From Triglochin maritima (Eukaryota; Streptophyta; Magnoliopsida; Alismatales; Juncaginaceae): a stretch of DNA of 64,000 nt. The position numbers were made by a program, and so were the translations under genes. Location: NCBI GenBank assembly GCA_963682175.1, contig OY821791.1:19682542-19746541 (forward strand), given 5' to 3'. Below, piece by piece: positions 43,699 through 56,391 of this stretch (positions within the stretch are counted from its first letter, which is position 1; every line of letters begins with the position of its first letter). The notes below the pieces were generated by a model. That model saw nothing but the letters and a program-made list of their open reading frames with translations. It ran no database searches and was not told the origin of the DNA.

Positions 43699-44272
43699 GT
43701 AAGTATAAGTATGTGAAAAAGGTCATTGGAATAAAACAAGACGAACACGTACTTATTTGAGAGTTGAGATTGCTAGTTAATGTTGAAACGTGTTCAAGTT
43801 AGATATGCGTCACAATGTCAACATAAGCTATTTGACTAAAAAGCAAAATGATTTATGGACGACGGGTGTCACGGACGATGAAGACATGGATATTTGTTAG
43901 TGTTTTCTTTCCACGTCAGAATTTCCACATAATTTTGGAATCATATATTCTGCTCGACGGTTACTGTGCAAATGAAGCTCACCCATCACGTCCTGGGATA
44001 ATGGTGATGTCTTTCAAATCTCGCAAAGATTGCGCAGAGATAATCCTGAACTAGATTTGCCTCCTTATATACGGGATTTGCAGAGATAATCTTGAATGGT
44101 TACTGTGCAAATGAAGCTCACCCATTACATCCTGGGATAATGGTGATGTCTTTGAAATCTCACATACATTGCCCTGAACTGGATTTGGCTCCTTATATTG
44201 ATATTTCTTCCCTCAGTTCTTCCATCCATTTTTAGTGCAATTTCGAAGAATTTTCCTTATTCAACACCAAAG
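43699..44272. repeat. Unassigned sequence with a ~110-bp direct duplication
   Basis: GGTTACTGTGCAAATGAAGC starts two copies, at 43959 and 44098, each about 105-115 bp, separated by about 24 bp. A 68-codon frame overlaps the first copy but has no recognisable domain. It lies directly upstream of the FAR1-like remnant and could be its former 5' region. Confidence 0.6.
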
Positions 44273-44807
44273 ATGATAGGAATTGTTCCTCACGTTGACC
44301 AGCAGAATGATAGAGAGACATGTTCTTCTTCTACGCCATACGTAGGAATGGAGTTCAAATCATTCGAAGATATTCATGATTTTTATACATCCTTTGCGGA
44401 TGTTAATGGTTTCAACATCAAAATTAGACATTCTCACTACGTGCATGGTGTTATTAATAGGTGCACATTGACCTGTTCGAAGGAGGGTGCTCCACCCCTA
44501 ACCAGGGCCAAAGTGAAGTCCATTCACGTCTTTCCATGCGTGTTTACTACCCTGCGTGTATTAGGATTGTTGGTAACCGGTAAAAGGTTATGTTCTCACG
44601 GATGTGTGTTTAGAACATAATCATGAAATGTTGGATGCTCGTCAACTTCGTTTTCTTCGCGGAAAATGTGAGATTTTAGAGGCCAAGAAAGCTCGAATCG
44701 CCACAAATGATGCAACTAGAATTTCAGCTTCTAAGACCATGCAAGTGTTTGTTGCCGAAGCCAGCAGTCATGAAAATGTCACGTTCATTGATAAAGATGT
44801 TAGGTAA
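44273..44807 (+). pseudogene. FAR1/FRS-like DNA-binding domain remnant
   Basis: From the ATG at 44273 the frame encodes PYVGMEFKSFEDIHDFYTSF, then NGFNIKIR and CSKEG, the first half of a FAR1 domain (a WRKY/GCM1-related zinc finger derived from Mutator-like transposases). After a frameshift near 44500-44590, a second frame continues with YVLTDVCLEHNHEML, which supplies the domain's HNH end, and runs to TAA at 44805. The stop overlaps an AG/GTAACC splice-donor-like site at 44803/44804, so the frame may once have ended at an intron. The rest of an FRS protein (transposase-like core, SWIM zinc finger) is missing; LTR sequence starts at about 44829. It could be a host FRS gene fragment or a Mutator-like transposase fragment. 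Confidence 0.72.
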
Positions 44808-44828
44808 CCATGAATATAACCCCAATGA

Positions 44829-45804
44829 ACTTCAAAACTCAAGTGGAGAAGAATGTTACTTGTAATGTGAGTCATGTAAATAAAATATTTTTTCTTAGTT
44901 TGTTTTAATGTTGTCTTGTCTTTTAATTCTTGCATCCTTAGTTTAATTTTGTTTTGTCTTAGTAAAAGTAATTAAAATGTTTCCTTTTCTTAATGTAGTT
45001 TGTAGTTTAATGGGTAGTGAGTAAGTCCATCCCCATTTGGGGGTGGAGAAGAAGGTGATGTGATTATGTAATAAATCAGGTGTGTGTAATCTTAATCCTT
45101 TGAGCCTTACATGATTTCCATAACCATCTAATCAGATTTCACTCTTATCTTTCATGTGCTAATGCTCTTGAGTGATGCTCATCACATGCTTAGATTAGTG
45201 AGTCTATTTTATGGGGAATTATGAGGTCAGGATAAGGATGGAGTGGACGAAGGAAACATGACATGTTGTAGTATGTACTCTTGTTGTCCAATCCTTAATT
45301 AATGTCTTGTATGTTTTAATGATTGTGTAAATCTTATTTCATGTGGTGACATAGTGGAGTTTGGTCTTTATGGATGAGTTCATTTAGCTTCATTTCAATT
45401 ATTGTCTTGTATAATTTAATGATAATGATTTATCTTATTTCACGTGGAGGCAAAGTTGGATTTGGTTTTATGGTTTTCATGTACTACATGTTGTAATGAG
45501 CACAAATCAATACACACATACACATGTTTTCGTATTCGCATTCTTTCTTTACCCCCTATGAGGTTTAGTTTTATTGTTAGTTCATTTGTAGTTTAGTTTA
45601 GTGTAATCACACATATTCTCCCATCTTTTTCCCACTTGCCATCGAAAGAACCAGAGTCGACACACCTCCCTGTGGATCGACATGTATTTGCGGTCTAAAC
45701 TTTAATCGAATCTGAAACAAGTTTTTGGTTCCGTTGTCGGGGAGGTGCTCTATCAAGACTCTGGTTTTGATGATTCGAGTGAGTTTAATCTTTTGGGATT
45801 AGAC
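44829..45804 (+). repeat. Athila-like LTR fragment J1 with primer site
   Basis: The 3' part of an A/F-type LTR ends CTGAAACA at 45719. A 6-nt spacer and a degenerate primer site TGGTTCCGTTGTCGGGGA (45726-45743) follow, then about 60 bp of leader. Both ends are truncated and no coding sequence remains. Confidence 0.8.
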
Positions 45805-46272
45805 TAGCAATGTGTGAGTGGGGTTGATGTTTCATCCCTCTTTTGGGGGTGGAGTTGATGTTTATACATGTTATGTAGAATGGAATGAATGTTATATGTT
45901 ATTTTATGTGAGAAATGTGAGTATGCTTATTTGAATTAAAGAGAATACTTAACTTGATGTTTTCTGCCATAATCTTTAGGGACATTCATGCTCATTTAGG
46001 TTCTTAATAACAAACTTGTTCATGCTAATATCAATCACTTAGGATAGTGATTTGGATGATAGGGCTTGCCATGAGGTACTTCTTATGCATAACAACACTC
46101 CTTACACTTGTGCTCTATTGAATGCAATCATCACCACTTATTTCATGTGTACACACACTCCACCCCTTAGGGGTTTCCATTCATGATTTCCAGCTAGTTT
46201 CTATTAGTCACTTACTTTAGTTTTATTGAGTCTCGTGCTTTCATCTTCTTTGTTTGTTTTGTACTAGTGTAG
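45805..46272 (+). repeat. LTR fragment J2, left part
   Basis: It resembles 235-700 of the A 5' LTR (GGGGGTGGAG, CACTCCACCCCTTAGGGG). It ends in TGTAG (46268-46272), the target site of F, and the same LTR continues at 59324-59475 after F. Confidence 0.8.
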
Positions 46273-47810
46273 TGATTGACATCATTTCATGCTTACATTT
46301 GTATCTTATATCCATTATCTTTCACCTAAACAATGCTACGTAATGAGCTTTATGTTTGAATTTCATAAATAAATAGGTTTGATGAGAAGAGACATGAAAG
46401 GACCTAAAAGCAAGAAAAAAGACTGAGTTGAGAGACTCAAGGACTAAGATGCAACATCGAAGGACCTGAATGCAAGATTGAAGGTCCAATGAGCAAACAA
46501 GAATACTCCACACCATCATGGGGAGTATTTTGGCAATTCTATTTGGGTCGGAGCTCCAACAAGGGAAGTACATGCATCAAAGACCAACAAATACATCCAG
46601 AAAAGCCCAGAAGAAAATCCAGAGCGATCCGAACACTGTAGACCGCTAATTGGCGGTTTCTTTTGGTCTGGATCCGCTAAGATATATGTGGGGCGTGTAT
46701 TAGAGTGTGTTTACTCTATGTTTGGTATTTGTTTAGTCTCATACCGGGGGATTATTCCGGATTACCTTTTTTGATGGCTATATCTAGAACTCTTCACCTT
46801 CTATTGTAATTAACCATTGCTTGGTGGCATTCTCTCTACTCGGAGTAAGCCTTGAAGCAAAACTCAAGGTGGAGAAGAGTGCTACCTTCAATGTGAGTCA
46901 TTTTAATAAAATAATTGTTCTTAGTTTCTTTTAATCTTGTCTTTTAATTCTTGCATGCTTCTTTAGTTTTACTTTCCTTTTAGCTTCTTTAATATTTCAT
47001 TCTTGCTTAGGTTAATTTCATTTCAGTATAATGTTTCATTTTGTTAATGTAGTTAGTGTAATGAGTAGTGAGTAGTTCCATCCCCATTTGGTGGTGGAGA
47101 AATATGTGATATGATCGTGTGATGTATTAGGTGTGTGTTATCTTAATCCCTTTGAGCCTTATATGATTTTCATAACCATATAATGAGATTTCACTATTGT
47201 ATTTGATATGATAATGCTCTTGAATGAAGCGTAACTTATGCTTAGATTAGTGGACATATTTTATGGGGAATGATAAGGTGAGGATATGGATGAAATTGAT
47301 AAAGGAAACATGACTTGTAGTTGCATGTGCTCTTGTTGCCTTTACCTTGGTTGATGCCTTGTATGTTTTAATGATAATGTCCTATCTTATTTCATGTGGA
47401 GGCATAGTGGGGTGTGGTCTTTATACATGAGTTCATTTAGCTTCATTCCAATTATTGTCTTGTATGTTTTAATGATATTGGGTTATCTTATTTCATGTGG
47501 AGGCAAAGTTGGATTTAGTTTTATGATTTTCAGGCACTACATGTTGTAATGAGCATAAATTGAACACACACACTTACACACTTCTTTGTATTCAAATTAT
47601 TTCTCTACTCCCTTTGGGGTTTCGTTTTTTTGCTTATCTTCCAATTCATTTTTGCATTGTAGTGTAGTTTGACCATAACTCCTTTCTCTCCTTTCTTTCC
47701 CACTCGCCTTCGAACAAACCAGAGGCGACACACGTCCCTGTGGATCGACCCGTATTTTCCACCGCTTCAATGCGCCCGTGCACTTGCGGTTAATTAAAAC
47801 ATATCAATCA
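46273..47810 (+). repeat. Element F 5' LTR (1538 bp)
   Basis: It starts TGATTGACATC and ends ATATCAATCA. The TATA box is altered (TATATCTAGA) and the upstream element is degraded (GTCTCATACCG), unlike M. The palindrome GACCGCTAATTGGCGG is near 46640. Confidence 0.92.
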
Positions 47811-48660
47811 AGTTTTTGGCACCATTGCCGGGGAGGTGATCTGTCCAGACTTTGGTTTGGACGATTCAAGTGATTTTAATTTTTCCTTTTTAGTTTTGGT
47901 TTCTTTCATGGGTTGTAAGAAGCAAGGGGAGGCTACTGGAGAAACTGGGGGAACAATTGCGCAAAAGGGACCGCCAATCAACGGTCTGAAACCGCCAATT
48001 GGCGGCCTTGTAAGTTGTGTTCTCCCCAATTTTGGTTGTGGTAGTTTATGTCTTCAAGGTAGTGGTCTAGGAGTTCTATTTTGCATGTTTTAACCTGTAG
48101 TTAGCTCCTAGATTAAAAATCAATCCCCTTTAATCAACTTGGACCATAAAACTCAAAGCAAAAGATTAGACTTCTTGCCATCTAGGGCATGCATCATTGT
48201 AGACCTTGCACGCATTTGTCTTTTCTTTGCTTTACATTTTTGTTGTTGATTGCTGGCGTGAGGTACGTGCACCCAAATCTCTCATTCATACATGTTTCAA
48301 TCTTGCATTAGTTAGTAAGGTGCATCGGGACAAGAGTGAGTTGAGCGTTTGATTGGAGTGTTGATTGCTAGATTTAGGATCAAAATGCTACTAAGGAGGG
48401 GTTGTCCCATAAAAGATAAGGTGGGGGATTTCATCACCCTTTCCTTGGCCCCAAAAATCACTCTTAAGAAAGTGTTAATTCTAAAAGAAAGTAGACATTG
48501 GCCCTAAGAATTTTGGACGCACTAGGAGAGTGATCTAGTTGAGACCGTCATGGCCTGATCGGCGTTGCCTACCTTGTCGATAGTAGGAGGTACTGGATCT
48601 CTGGATCTGGTATCACTTGCTGGTCATTGTGGCCTTCATTGTAGGGAGGTGAGGCGTGTC
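47811..48660 (+). other. Element F primer site and leader
   Basis: The primer site TGGCACCATTGCCGGGGA is at 47817-47834, two bases off tRNA-Asp. Palindromes lie at 47969-47986 and 47990-48007, 134 nt past it. The splice-donor-like GAGGTACGTG is at about 48260-48269. The leader continues at 50820-51099 after D2. No gene is seen. Confidence 0.85.
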
Positions 48661-48665
48661 GAGAC

Positions 48666-50814
48666 TGAAAGGAATGTGTTCTAAAAGTTTTACTTTTATA
48701 TGTCAATTATTATGAATTAAATGTGGAAGCATTTTGTTCCCTGATTATGGTATTCGTCTTTTGGAAGTGTTAAGGAATAGGCGTTTGGTCCTTAACCGTA
48801 GAGCTCTAAAAGATAATGGTTTACATAAATCAAAAGTTATTCACAATCACGGTAATTAACATGGAACATTAATTACCGAGATAAGATTGTCGTGTTGGTC
48901 AACGATTGTTGTAGATCTACAAATAATTGACGACACGAGTATATAAAAGAGGAAAAAATTACTTTTATATATTGAATAGACCTAACAAGTAAAACATTAT
49001 GGAATTGTGTTTCGTGTCATTAATGTTTTTACTGTGTCTTGGATCCTAAGATATGAGACTTATATCTTTTCACTCAAGAAGTGCTTAATTTGATTATTGT
49101 CAAAAGCTATCAATGAGTGTAGTGATAAAGGCAATAGTTAGTTGAGCATGACTTGTGCTGGAAAAGATAGCTAGTCAAACGATTATCATTGCCCCTCTTA
49201 ATTGAGTGATGATATTAGTGAGCCCTTTGATAAAGCAAAATTATAATGTGCACAATGTAACTTGAGTTAAGTTACATAGTTATAATTAGCTTAAAGAGAT
49301 GAAGAAATGAATATAATACAAATATGACACATTTCTACTTTGTATATATTCTTAATATCATGAGGCAACGGACGGACACAAGTGGTGCACTTACATCACT
49401 AAATGGATCGTGTTTAGTTCGAGTGGAACAAAGACATCTATGCTAATTGGGTAACTATAATGTGTAGCTAGATACCGCTTATAGTTTGGGATATAAGTGT
49501 TAAATATCACTGTCAATTGGCTTAGATCGTCCTGTAGGTCACACCACAAAACTGGAAAATAAGAGGTTGATTTTAAGTTCATATGATGTGTCGGGTTTCA
49601 TGTGAAAATATGACACATGTGGTGAATGAATAAAATAAATATGTCATGAGAATTGACATAATTAAAATCATAATAAATTCATATGAGGTATATATATTAT
49701 GCGGTGTAATAAATTAATATTACATATGATAATATATTATATAAGATGTGAATTTGCTAAAAACCCCAAAAGATCAAAAATTGTTTGAAATAAATCCAAA
49801 ATTTGACAAAGGCAAAATCGGGGTCAAAAACGGTGAAATGTTCATGGTTCGGTCGACCGGGGAACAAGTAAGCACAATTGGTTGACCGAAATTGTCTGGA
49901 GTGCCTGGACAATCGGGTTCGGTTAACCGAGTGTGCACGGTCAACCGGGAAATAGTATTTTCGGTAGACCGAAGGTGACACGGTCATCTGATGACTATGT
50001 CCCATGAGCGATTCTGGTGGGTCAACGGTAGACCGAGTAAAAGACGTGGTTCGTTCAAATTCTTCCAGGGAATTTTTCTCATATGGATTTGGTGGATCGT
50101 CTAACTCACGATGCACCGAACACGTGGTATAACTGAATGCTTTGGTTGACCGAATAATACTCGGTCTACCGAACAAGAACGATTCTGCCTGAATTATTAA
50201 GAGATTAATTAGATCATGGGTGGATTAATTCCAGATTTAATTAAAACGTTTTTTGTGGGTGATTATGTGGAAATTAGAGATTAATTTTAGGAGAGAATAA
50301 GCAAGAGATCATGGCTAAATAATAGCTCTTGATAAGGATGTTTTGGGAGACTATAAAATTACCCCTACTCCTACTTGTTTAAAACTAATGCAAAAATCTT
50401 TCTCTCATTAATCTCTCCCTAATAACCACGAAAATCTCTCCCTAGTAAATTAAAATTTTAGATATAAGAATCTCAGGAGCTTAAAGAGGGGTCATTAGCT
50501 AGATTCTAAACCTTGTTAGAGATTGATTGGTTAGCTCCTTTCTCTCTAATCATGTTTAGAGTTTGGTGAACACTCGGAGGCAAATCCATGGACGATTCAA
50601 CGGGCAACGCGACTCCGAATCTTCAAAAAGGTTTTAGAGAACCTTTAGGTATGATTCTACCTTTGTGATTTATTTTAATAAATGTAGGATTGCATGTTAT
50701 TAGAATAATCACAAAACTATGTACATAGAAATTGTTCAAAATATGAAAATCGATCCTGTATGTTGTACTAAAATTTTAAAAATATATACATACATAGGGA
50801 CACGAAATCCTACA
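48666..50814 (+). repeat. Solo LTR D2 (2149 bp)
   Basis: It starts TGAAAGGAATGTG, ends GAAATCCTACA and is flanked by GAGAC (48661-48665 and 50815-50819). It is colinear with D3 and with D1 once nested insertions are removed. A GGTYRACC cluster lies at 49848-50175 and a TATA-like sequence near 50355. Short ORFs are not conserved. Confidence 0.93.
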
Positions 50815-50819
50815 GAGAC

Positions 50820-51099
50820 TAGTGACCTCGAAGTTAGGCGTCGTCTAGCCTAAGGACCTATTGCCTTACATTGTTTGAGTCGTGCTTGCTAGATTAGGCT
50901 TCTACCCTTTCCCACTACCCACACTAGTTTCTAGGGATTCTTCCCTTCTCCTCTGAGTCATCTTCTTCTCACCTTCTTCTACATTCTAGTCTCCTCCCCT
51001 TTACACTCTCTGTTAGCGTTTTAGGGCCGAGTCGAGCACTTTTTGCGAGCTTGGTCTCGTGGTGGTGAGAGTGGTCGACTCGAGAGTTTTTTTGTTGTG
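50820..51099 (+). other. Element F leader, part after D2
   Basis: It matches A 1684-1956, including the pyrimidine-rich stretch ending TTTTAG at 51024. No gene is seen. Confidence 0.8.
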
Positions 51100-52640
51100 A
51101 TGGATGGTTACATGGGCGACCATCCATATCATTGTTGGGACCAAGACAATTCTCCCTGGTACTCCGGACCCATGCATCCTGGGGTGCCTCAGACAAACAC
51201 CCCGTATGGTTGGGGCAATCTTAATTGTGTGACTGAGCATTCTTCATATTGGGGTAATATGAGAGAGACACCGACTGCTAGACCATCATATAGTTACGTC
51301 GGATAATATGTTGGTCATCACACTGAGACATTGCAAGAAACTTTAGCTTCTTTCATGCGTACGGTAGACGACGTGAGTGCACCGGTGGCTCCAGTAGCCG
51401 TACCGTGCGACTGTTGTGGGTTAAGTGGTCATGTTATCGGGGAATGTCCTTATGTTCCCCCAGAGCCTAAGTATGAGCATACTTTTTCCCAAAATGCTCA
51501 ATATGACTATTACGTATCCGCGTACAACCCGAGAGGGATGGATTCGTAGGGAGACAATTCTTATTCAAATTCTTATACATCATTTTCACCCAGTATCCTC
51601 CCGAATACCCAGAATTCTACCAACACCCTACTCCAAATCATTGGCCTCATTCTCAGCCCATCAACATCCAACCCCAAAATTTCCCAAATTCTAACATGAA
51701 CCTCACTGTTGACCCCAAACATGATTCCTTAAAACAAACCCTCCAAACGTTCATGGAAATCGCTCAAACATTATTGAAGTCAAACTTGAATTCCTTGCAA
51801 ACTATGGAAATGCAAGTGAGTCAAATGACACAACAATTCCGTGAACGTGAGGAGGGTAACCTTTCTTGTCAACATGAGGATTCATCTTTTGATATCGAAC
51901 CACCACCACATCCACAAATTCAAAGCACAATCTTTCAAAGTCAAACTCCTAGTCAGTCTGAGGGACTTGGGGTTTCAATTCACGATCACTTAGTGGAGGA
52001 TTCGATTGAAATTGAGAATAACATGGACCAATTTCATTATGAGTCGGCACAAGATTGTGCCTTATCTTTTTGTCCCGTGGCCTTTGAGTCACATGATCTT
52101 CATGTTGTGCCTATTAAGGACTCACCTCTGGTGAAGCAAGAGCTCCCTACTACCCTCAATTTCAAACAACCAGATGAGAGTTTGCCTCTCACTATTGTTC
52201 CTGATCATCTTGGAAATGACGGAACATCAAACAACTACATTGTTAATGAGGGTATTAGGAGTTCCTTGGAGGATACCTTGGGTATGACACACACTTTTTG
52301 TTTGCCTGGTGAGTCGGACATACCTAACGAGGTTCTTGACCTCGTTCTGACGCATCAGTCTGTTGGTTGGAGATTTTGGATTAACGATCATAACTTCAGT
52401 ACTGCAACGGGAGAAACTCTCCTTCCGTTGCCCCTTATTTCCCAAACTCTTGAGAGGTTGAAGCTCTTTTAGTTTGATCCTTTGAATGAGACGCCTTTGC
52501 ATCCAATTCATGAACCTCTCTTTTCATCTTGTGCTCTTTGTGAGGGGGCCCAAACATGAGTATTCTGGCCCCGCGTGGTGTCATGTTCCATTTCCAAGTG
52601 CATTGACCCACTTTTGAGGTGCACATTTGATGTCTTTTGA
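51100..52640 (+). pseudogene. Reduced gag-like gene of element F, 5' half broken
   Basis: The frame starts at ATG 51100 (MDGYMG), as in A. It has stops at 51304 and 51547 and a frameshift before 51696. It includes the zinc knuckle CDCCGLSGHVIGEC. From ATG 51696 it is open for 258 codons to 52472, longer and cleaner than in A: coiled coil (MEMQVSQMTQQFREREEG), acidic middle, then GWRFWINDHNFSTATGE. Its stop at 52470 replaces a glutamine codon of A, and the tail sequence continues to about 52640 (TFDVF). Capsid and protease are absent, as in A. Whether the 258-codon frame is expressed cannot be told from sequence. Confidence 0.8.
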
Positions 52641-55600
52641 CAAATGAAGATGGGAACTTATGTTTGTACATAGTTATATTTAAAAAAAGTATAATAAAAG
52701 ACTCCATGAGCGAGCATTGATTGTTGTGGGCCCCAACACTTGTGTATTTGGGCCACATTTCTTTCACGTATTTGTATCCCTTCTTTAGCATCTCAGAGGT
52801 TTTGAGGGAATTCGGATTTGTGTTCATCACTATAACCATGAACTTCCTTTTGCACTTCATATTGGTGAGATCTTTCCTTTTTCATGCATAAATTCATGTA
52901 GTATCTTGCTCACATTCATTGAGGACAATGCATGAAGTAGGTGTGGGGAGTGTTTTACGTGTGTACATAGTCGAGTCTTTTCCTTTGATTTTTTCTTTCT
53001 TTAGTGTGCATTGATAGGGTCATGTTAGTGTGCTGCATTTAATATCGATATATCTACTTGCAATGATCCTTGAGTGACTTGTCTTCTTTTGCTTGCCTAG
53101 TGCTTTAAAATTTTCAAATTTCTTTCAAAATCTTCATGTGTTGCGAAAGAAAATGGTTTGTGGGTTTTGCGTGTGTTTAGCATGTGCAAAACCGTTGAGA
53201 GACAAAGTAAAAAGAAAGCTCCCAAAATTTCAAAGGAATGTGTTCTAAAAGTTTTACTTTTATATGTCAATTATTATGAATTGAATGTGCAAGCATTTTG
53301 TTCCTTGATTATGGTATTCGTCTTTTGGAAGTGTTAAGGAAGATGCGCTTGGTCCTTAACCGTAGAGCTCTAAAGGATAATGGTTTACAAAAAATCAAAA
53401 GTTATTCACAATCACGGTAATTAACATGGAACATTAATTACCGAGATAAGATTGTCGTGTTAGTCATCGATTGTTGTAGCTCTACAAATAATTGACGACA
53501 CGAGTATATAAAAGAGGAAAAAATTGCTTTTACATATTTAATAGACCTAACAAGTAAAACATTATGGAATTGTGTTTCGTGTCATTAATGTTTTTACGGT
53601 GTCTTAGATCCCCAAGATATGAGACTTATATCTTTTCACTCAAGAAGTGCTTAATTTGATTATTGTCAAAAGCTATCAATGAGTGTAGTGATAAAGGCAA
53701 TAGTTGGTTGAGCATGACTTGTGCTGGAAAAGATAGCTAGTCAAACGATTATCATTGTCCCTCTTAATTGAGTGATGATATTAGTGGGGCCCTTGATAAA
53801 ACAAAATTATAATGTGCACAATGTAACTTGAGTTAAGTTACATAGTTATAATTAGCTTAAAGAGATGAAGAAATAAATATAATACAAAGATGACACATTT
53901 CTACTTTGTATATATTCTTAATATCATGAGGCAAGGGACGAACACAAGTGGTGCACTTACATCACTAAATGGATCGTGTTTTGGTTCGGGTGGAACAAAG
54001 ACATCTATGCTAATTGGGTAACTATAATGTGTAGCTAGATACCGCTTATAGTTTGAGATATTAAGTGTTTAATATCTCTACCAATTTGGCTTAGATCCTC
54101 CTATAGGTCACACTACAAAACTGGAAAACAAGAGGTTGATTTTAAGTTCATATGATGTGTCGGGTTTAATATGAAAATATGACACATGTGGTGAATGAAT
54201 AAAATCAATATGTCATGAGAATTGACATAATTAAAATCATAATAAATTTATATGAGGTATATATATTATGGGGTGTAATAATGTAATGTTACATATGATA
54301 ATATAATATATAAGATGTGAATTTGCTAAAAACCCCAAAAGATCAAATTTTGATGGAAATAAATCCAAAATTTGACAAAGGCAAAATCAGAGTCAAACAC
54401 GGTGAACCGTTCATGGTTCGGTCGACCGGGGTATCTTCGGATTGGTTAACCGAATAGGGAACAAGTAAGCACAATTGGTTGAGCGAAATTGTCTGGAGTG
54501 CCTGGACAATCGGGTTCGGTTAACCGAGTGTGCACGGTCAACCGGGAAGTAGTATTTTTGGTAGACCGAAGGTGACACGGTCATCCGATGACTATGTCCC
54601 ATGAGCGATTCTGGTGGGTCAACGGTAGACCGAGTAAAAGACGTGGTTCGTCCGAATTCTTCCAGGGATTTTTTTCTCATACGGATTCGGTCGACCGTCT
54701 AGCTTACGGTGCACCGAACATGTGTTATAATTGAATGGTTCGGTTGACCGAATAATACTCGGTCTACCGAACATGAACGATTCTGCCTGAATTATTAAGA
54801 GATTAATTAGATCATGGGTGGATTAATTTCAGATTTAACTAAAACGTTTTTGTGGGTGATTATGTGGAAATTAGAGATTAATTTAGGAGAGAATAAACAA
54901 TGGATCATGACTAAAGAATAGCTCTTGATAAGGATGTTTTGGGAGACTATTAAAGGACCCCTACTCCTACTTGTTTAACAACTAATGCAAAAAAATCTTT
55001 CTCTCATTAATCTCTCCCTAATCACCACGAAAATCTCTTAGTAAATTTAAGTTTTAGAGATAATAATCTCAGGAGCTTAAAGAGGGGTTATTAGCTAGAT
55101 TCTAAACCTTGTTAGAGATTGATTGGCTAGCTCATTTCTCTCTAATCTTGTTTAGAGTTTGGTGAACACTCGGAGGCAAATCCGTGGACGATTCAACGGG
55201 CAACGTGACTCTGAATCTTCAAGAAGGTTTTAGAGAACCTTTAGGTATGATCCTACCTTTGTGATTTATTTTAATAAATGTAGGATTGCATGTTATTAGA
55301 ATAATCACAAAACTATGTACATAGAAATTGTTGAAAATATGAAAATCGATCTTGTATGGTGTATTAAAATTTTAAAATATATACATACATAGGGACACGA
55401 AATCCTACAGAAAGCTCCTAAAATTGTCATGAACTTGATGCATTACAATATCTAGTACAATGGCTTTAGGACTTATCTAGTCGTTAGGATGCACCCCAAT
55501 TTTCCTTCGGGGGGCAAGTAATCATAGGGTTTCAGTACTCAAACATTTAAAGAAGTTCACCCTGAACCTAGTGAATTAATAATTCGTGTCTGTTAATATA

Positions 55601-56376
55601 AGGAAGTTTGTTGTAGTCAAGGACCCTTTAAATCTTGTTGTGAAACATTAAGTGTAGGGTTTTGGTTTATGTGTAGATAAGAAATAAGTGAGTAGGTGTT
55701 CTCTCTTCTCGAACGGCTCCTATCACTCGGGAAAGTAGGTCTGAGGGGACTTTGTGCCTGGTGCTGTCGAGTCATCTGACTTAGGATGCGCCGACCGAAC
55801 TCCCGTTACACGGGTGGTAGGCATTACCCTATGTGGTGATTTGGGGAAAGATGTACGTGATAGTGTAAGTCCTCATAAGCAATGATGCACGAAACCTGAC
55901 CCTGGGAGAATGAAACTCCAACTAATAAAAACAAATAAGAAAAAAACAAAAAGAAAAAAATGGTAATGAAAATAAGAACCTTAATAGACTTTACACTATG
56001 TATCACTTGAGGATGTTGAGGTTGTCCATGTCTTTCACTTAATTCCTTATTTTACTTGCACGAATGGTTCATTAGGCTAGGTGTGTGGACTGATTACCTA
56101 TATAGAGTCAGCCCGTAGGATTACCGCGTCCAATGATCGATAATAATGAGTCCATCGAGTCGAGTCTCTAGATTGAATATTGCATCTATGTTCGGATTTT
56201 GTGGGTATATCCGTTGAAAACCCTCAGGAGACAACACTCCTCCTCCTTGGCGACAAGGAGGTTTAACGGCTTGTTGCATGTGCTAAGTGCAACCGTGATT
56301 CCTACGAAAGTGAGTTAGGATTTCTTGTTTTTCGTATGCTTCTCTTTTTTTGTTTTGCTCGGGACTAGCAAAACTT
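52641..56376 (+). other. 3' noncoding region of element F, interrupted by D3
   Basis: It is colinear with A 3501-5058 once D3 is removed. The internal polypurine-like motif GTAGGTGTGGGGAG is at about 52937-52950. No gene is seen. Confidence 0.78.
53230..55409 (+). repeat. Solo LTR D3 (2180 bp)
   Basis: It begins TCAAAGGAATGTG (TG mutated to TC) and ends GAAATCCTACA. The flanks are a 16-bp duplication, GAAAGCTCCCAAAATT at 53214-53229 and GAAAGCTCCTAAAATT at 55410-55425, in place of the usual 5 bp. The GGTYRACC cluster is at 54417-54772. Confidence 0.88.
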
Positions 56377-56391
56377 AGGTGTGGGGGTATT
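56377..56391 (+). promoter_or_regulatory. 3' polypurine tract of element F
   Basis: AGGTGTGGGGGTATT directly precedes the LTR at 56392. Confidence 0.92.
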
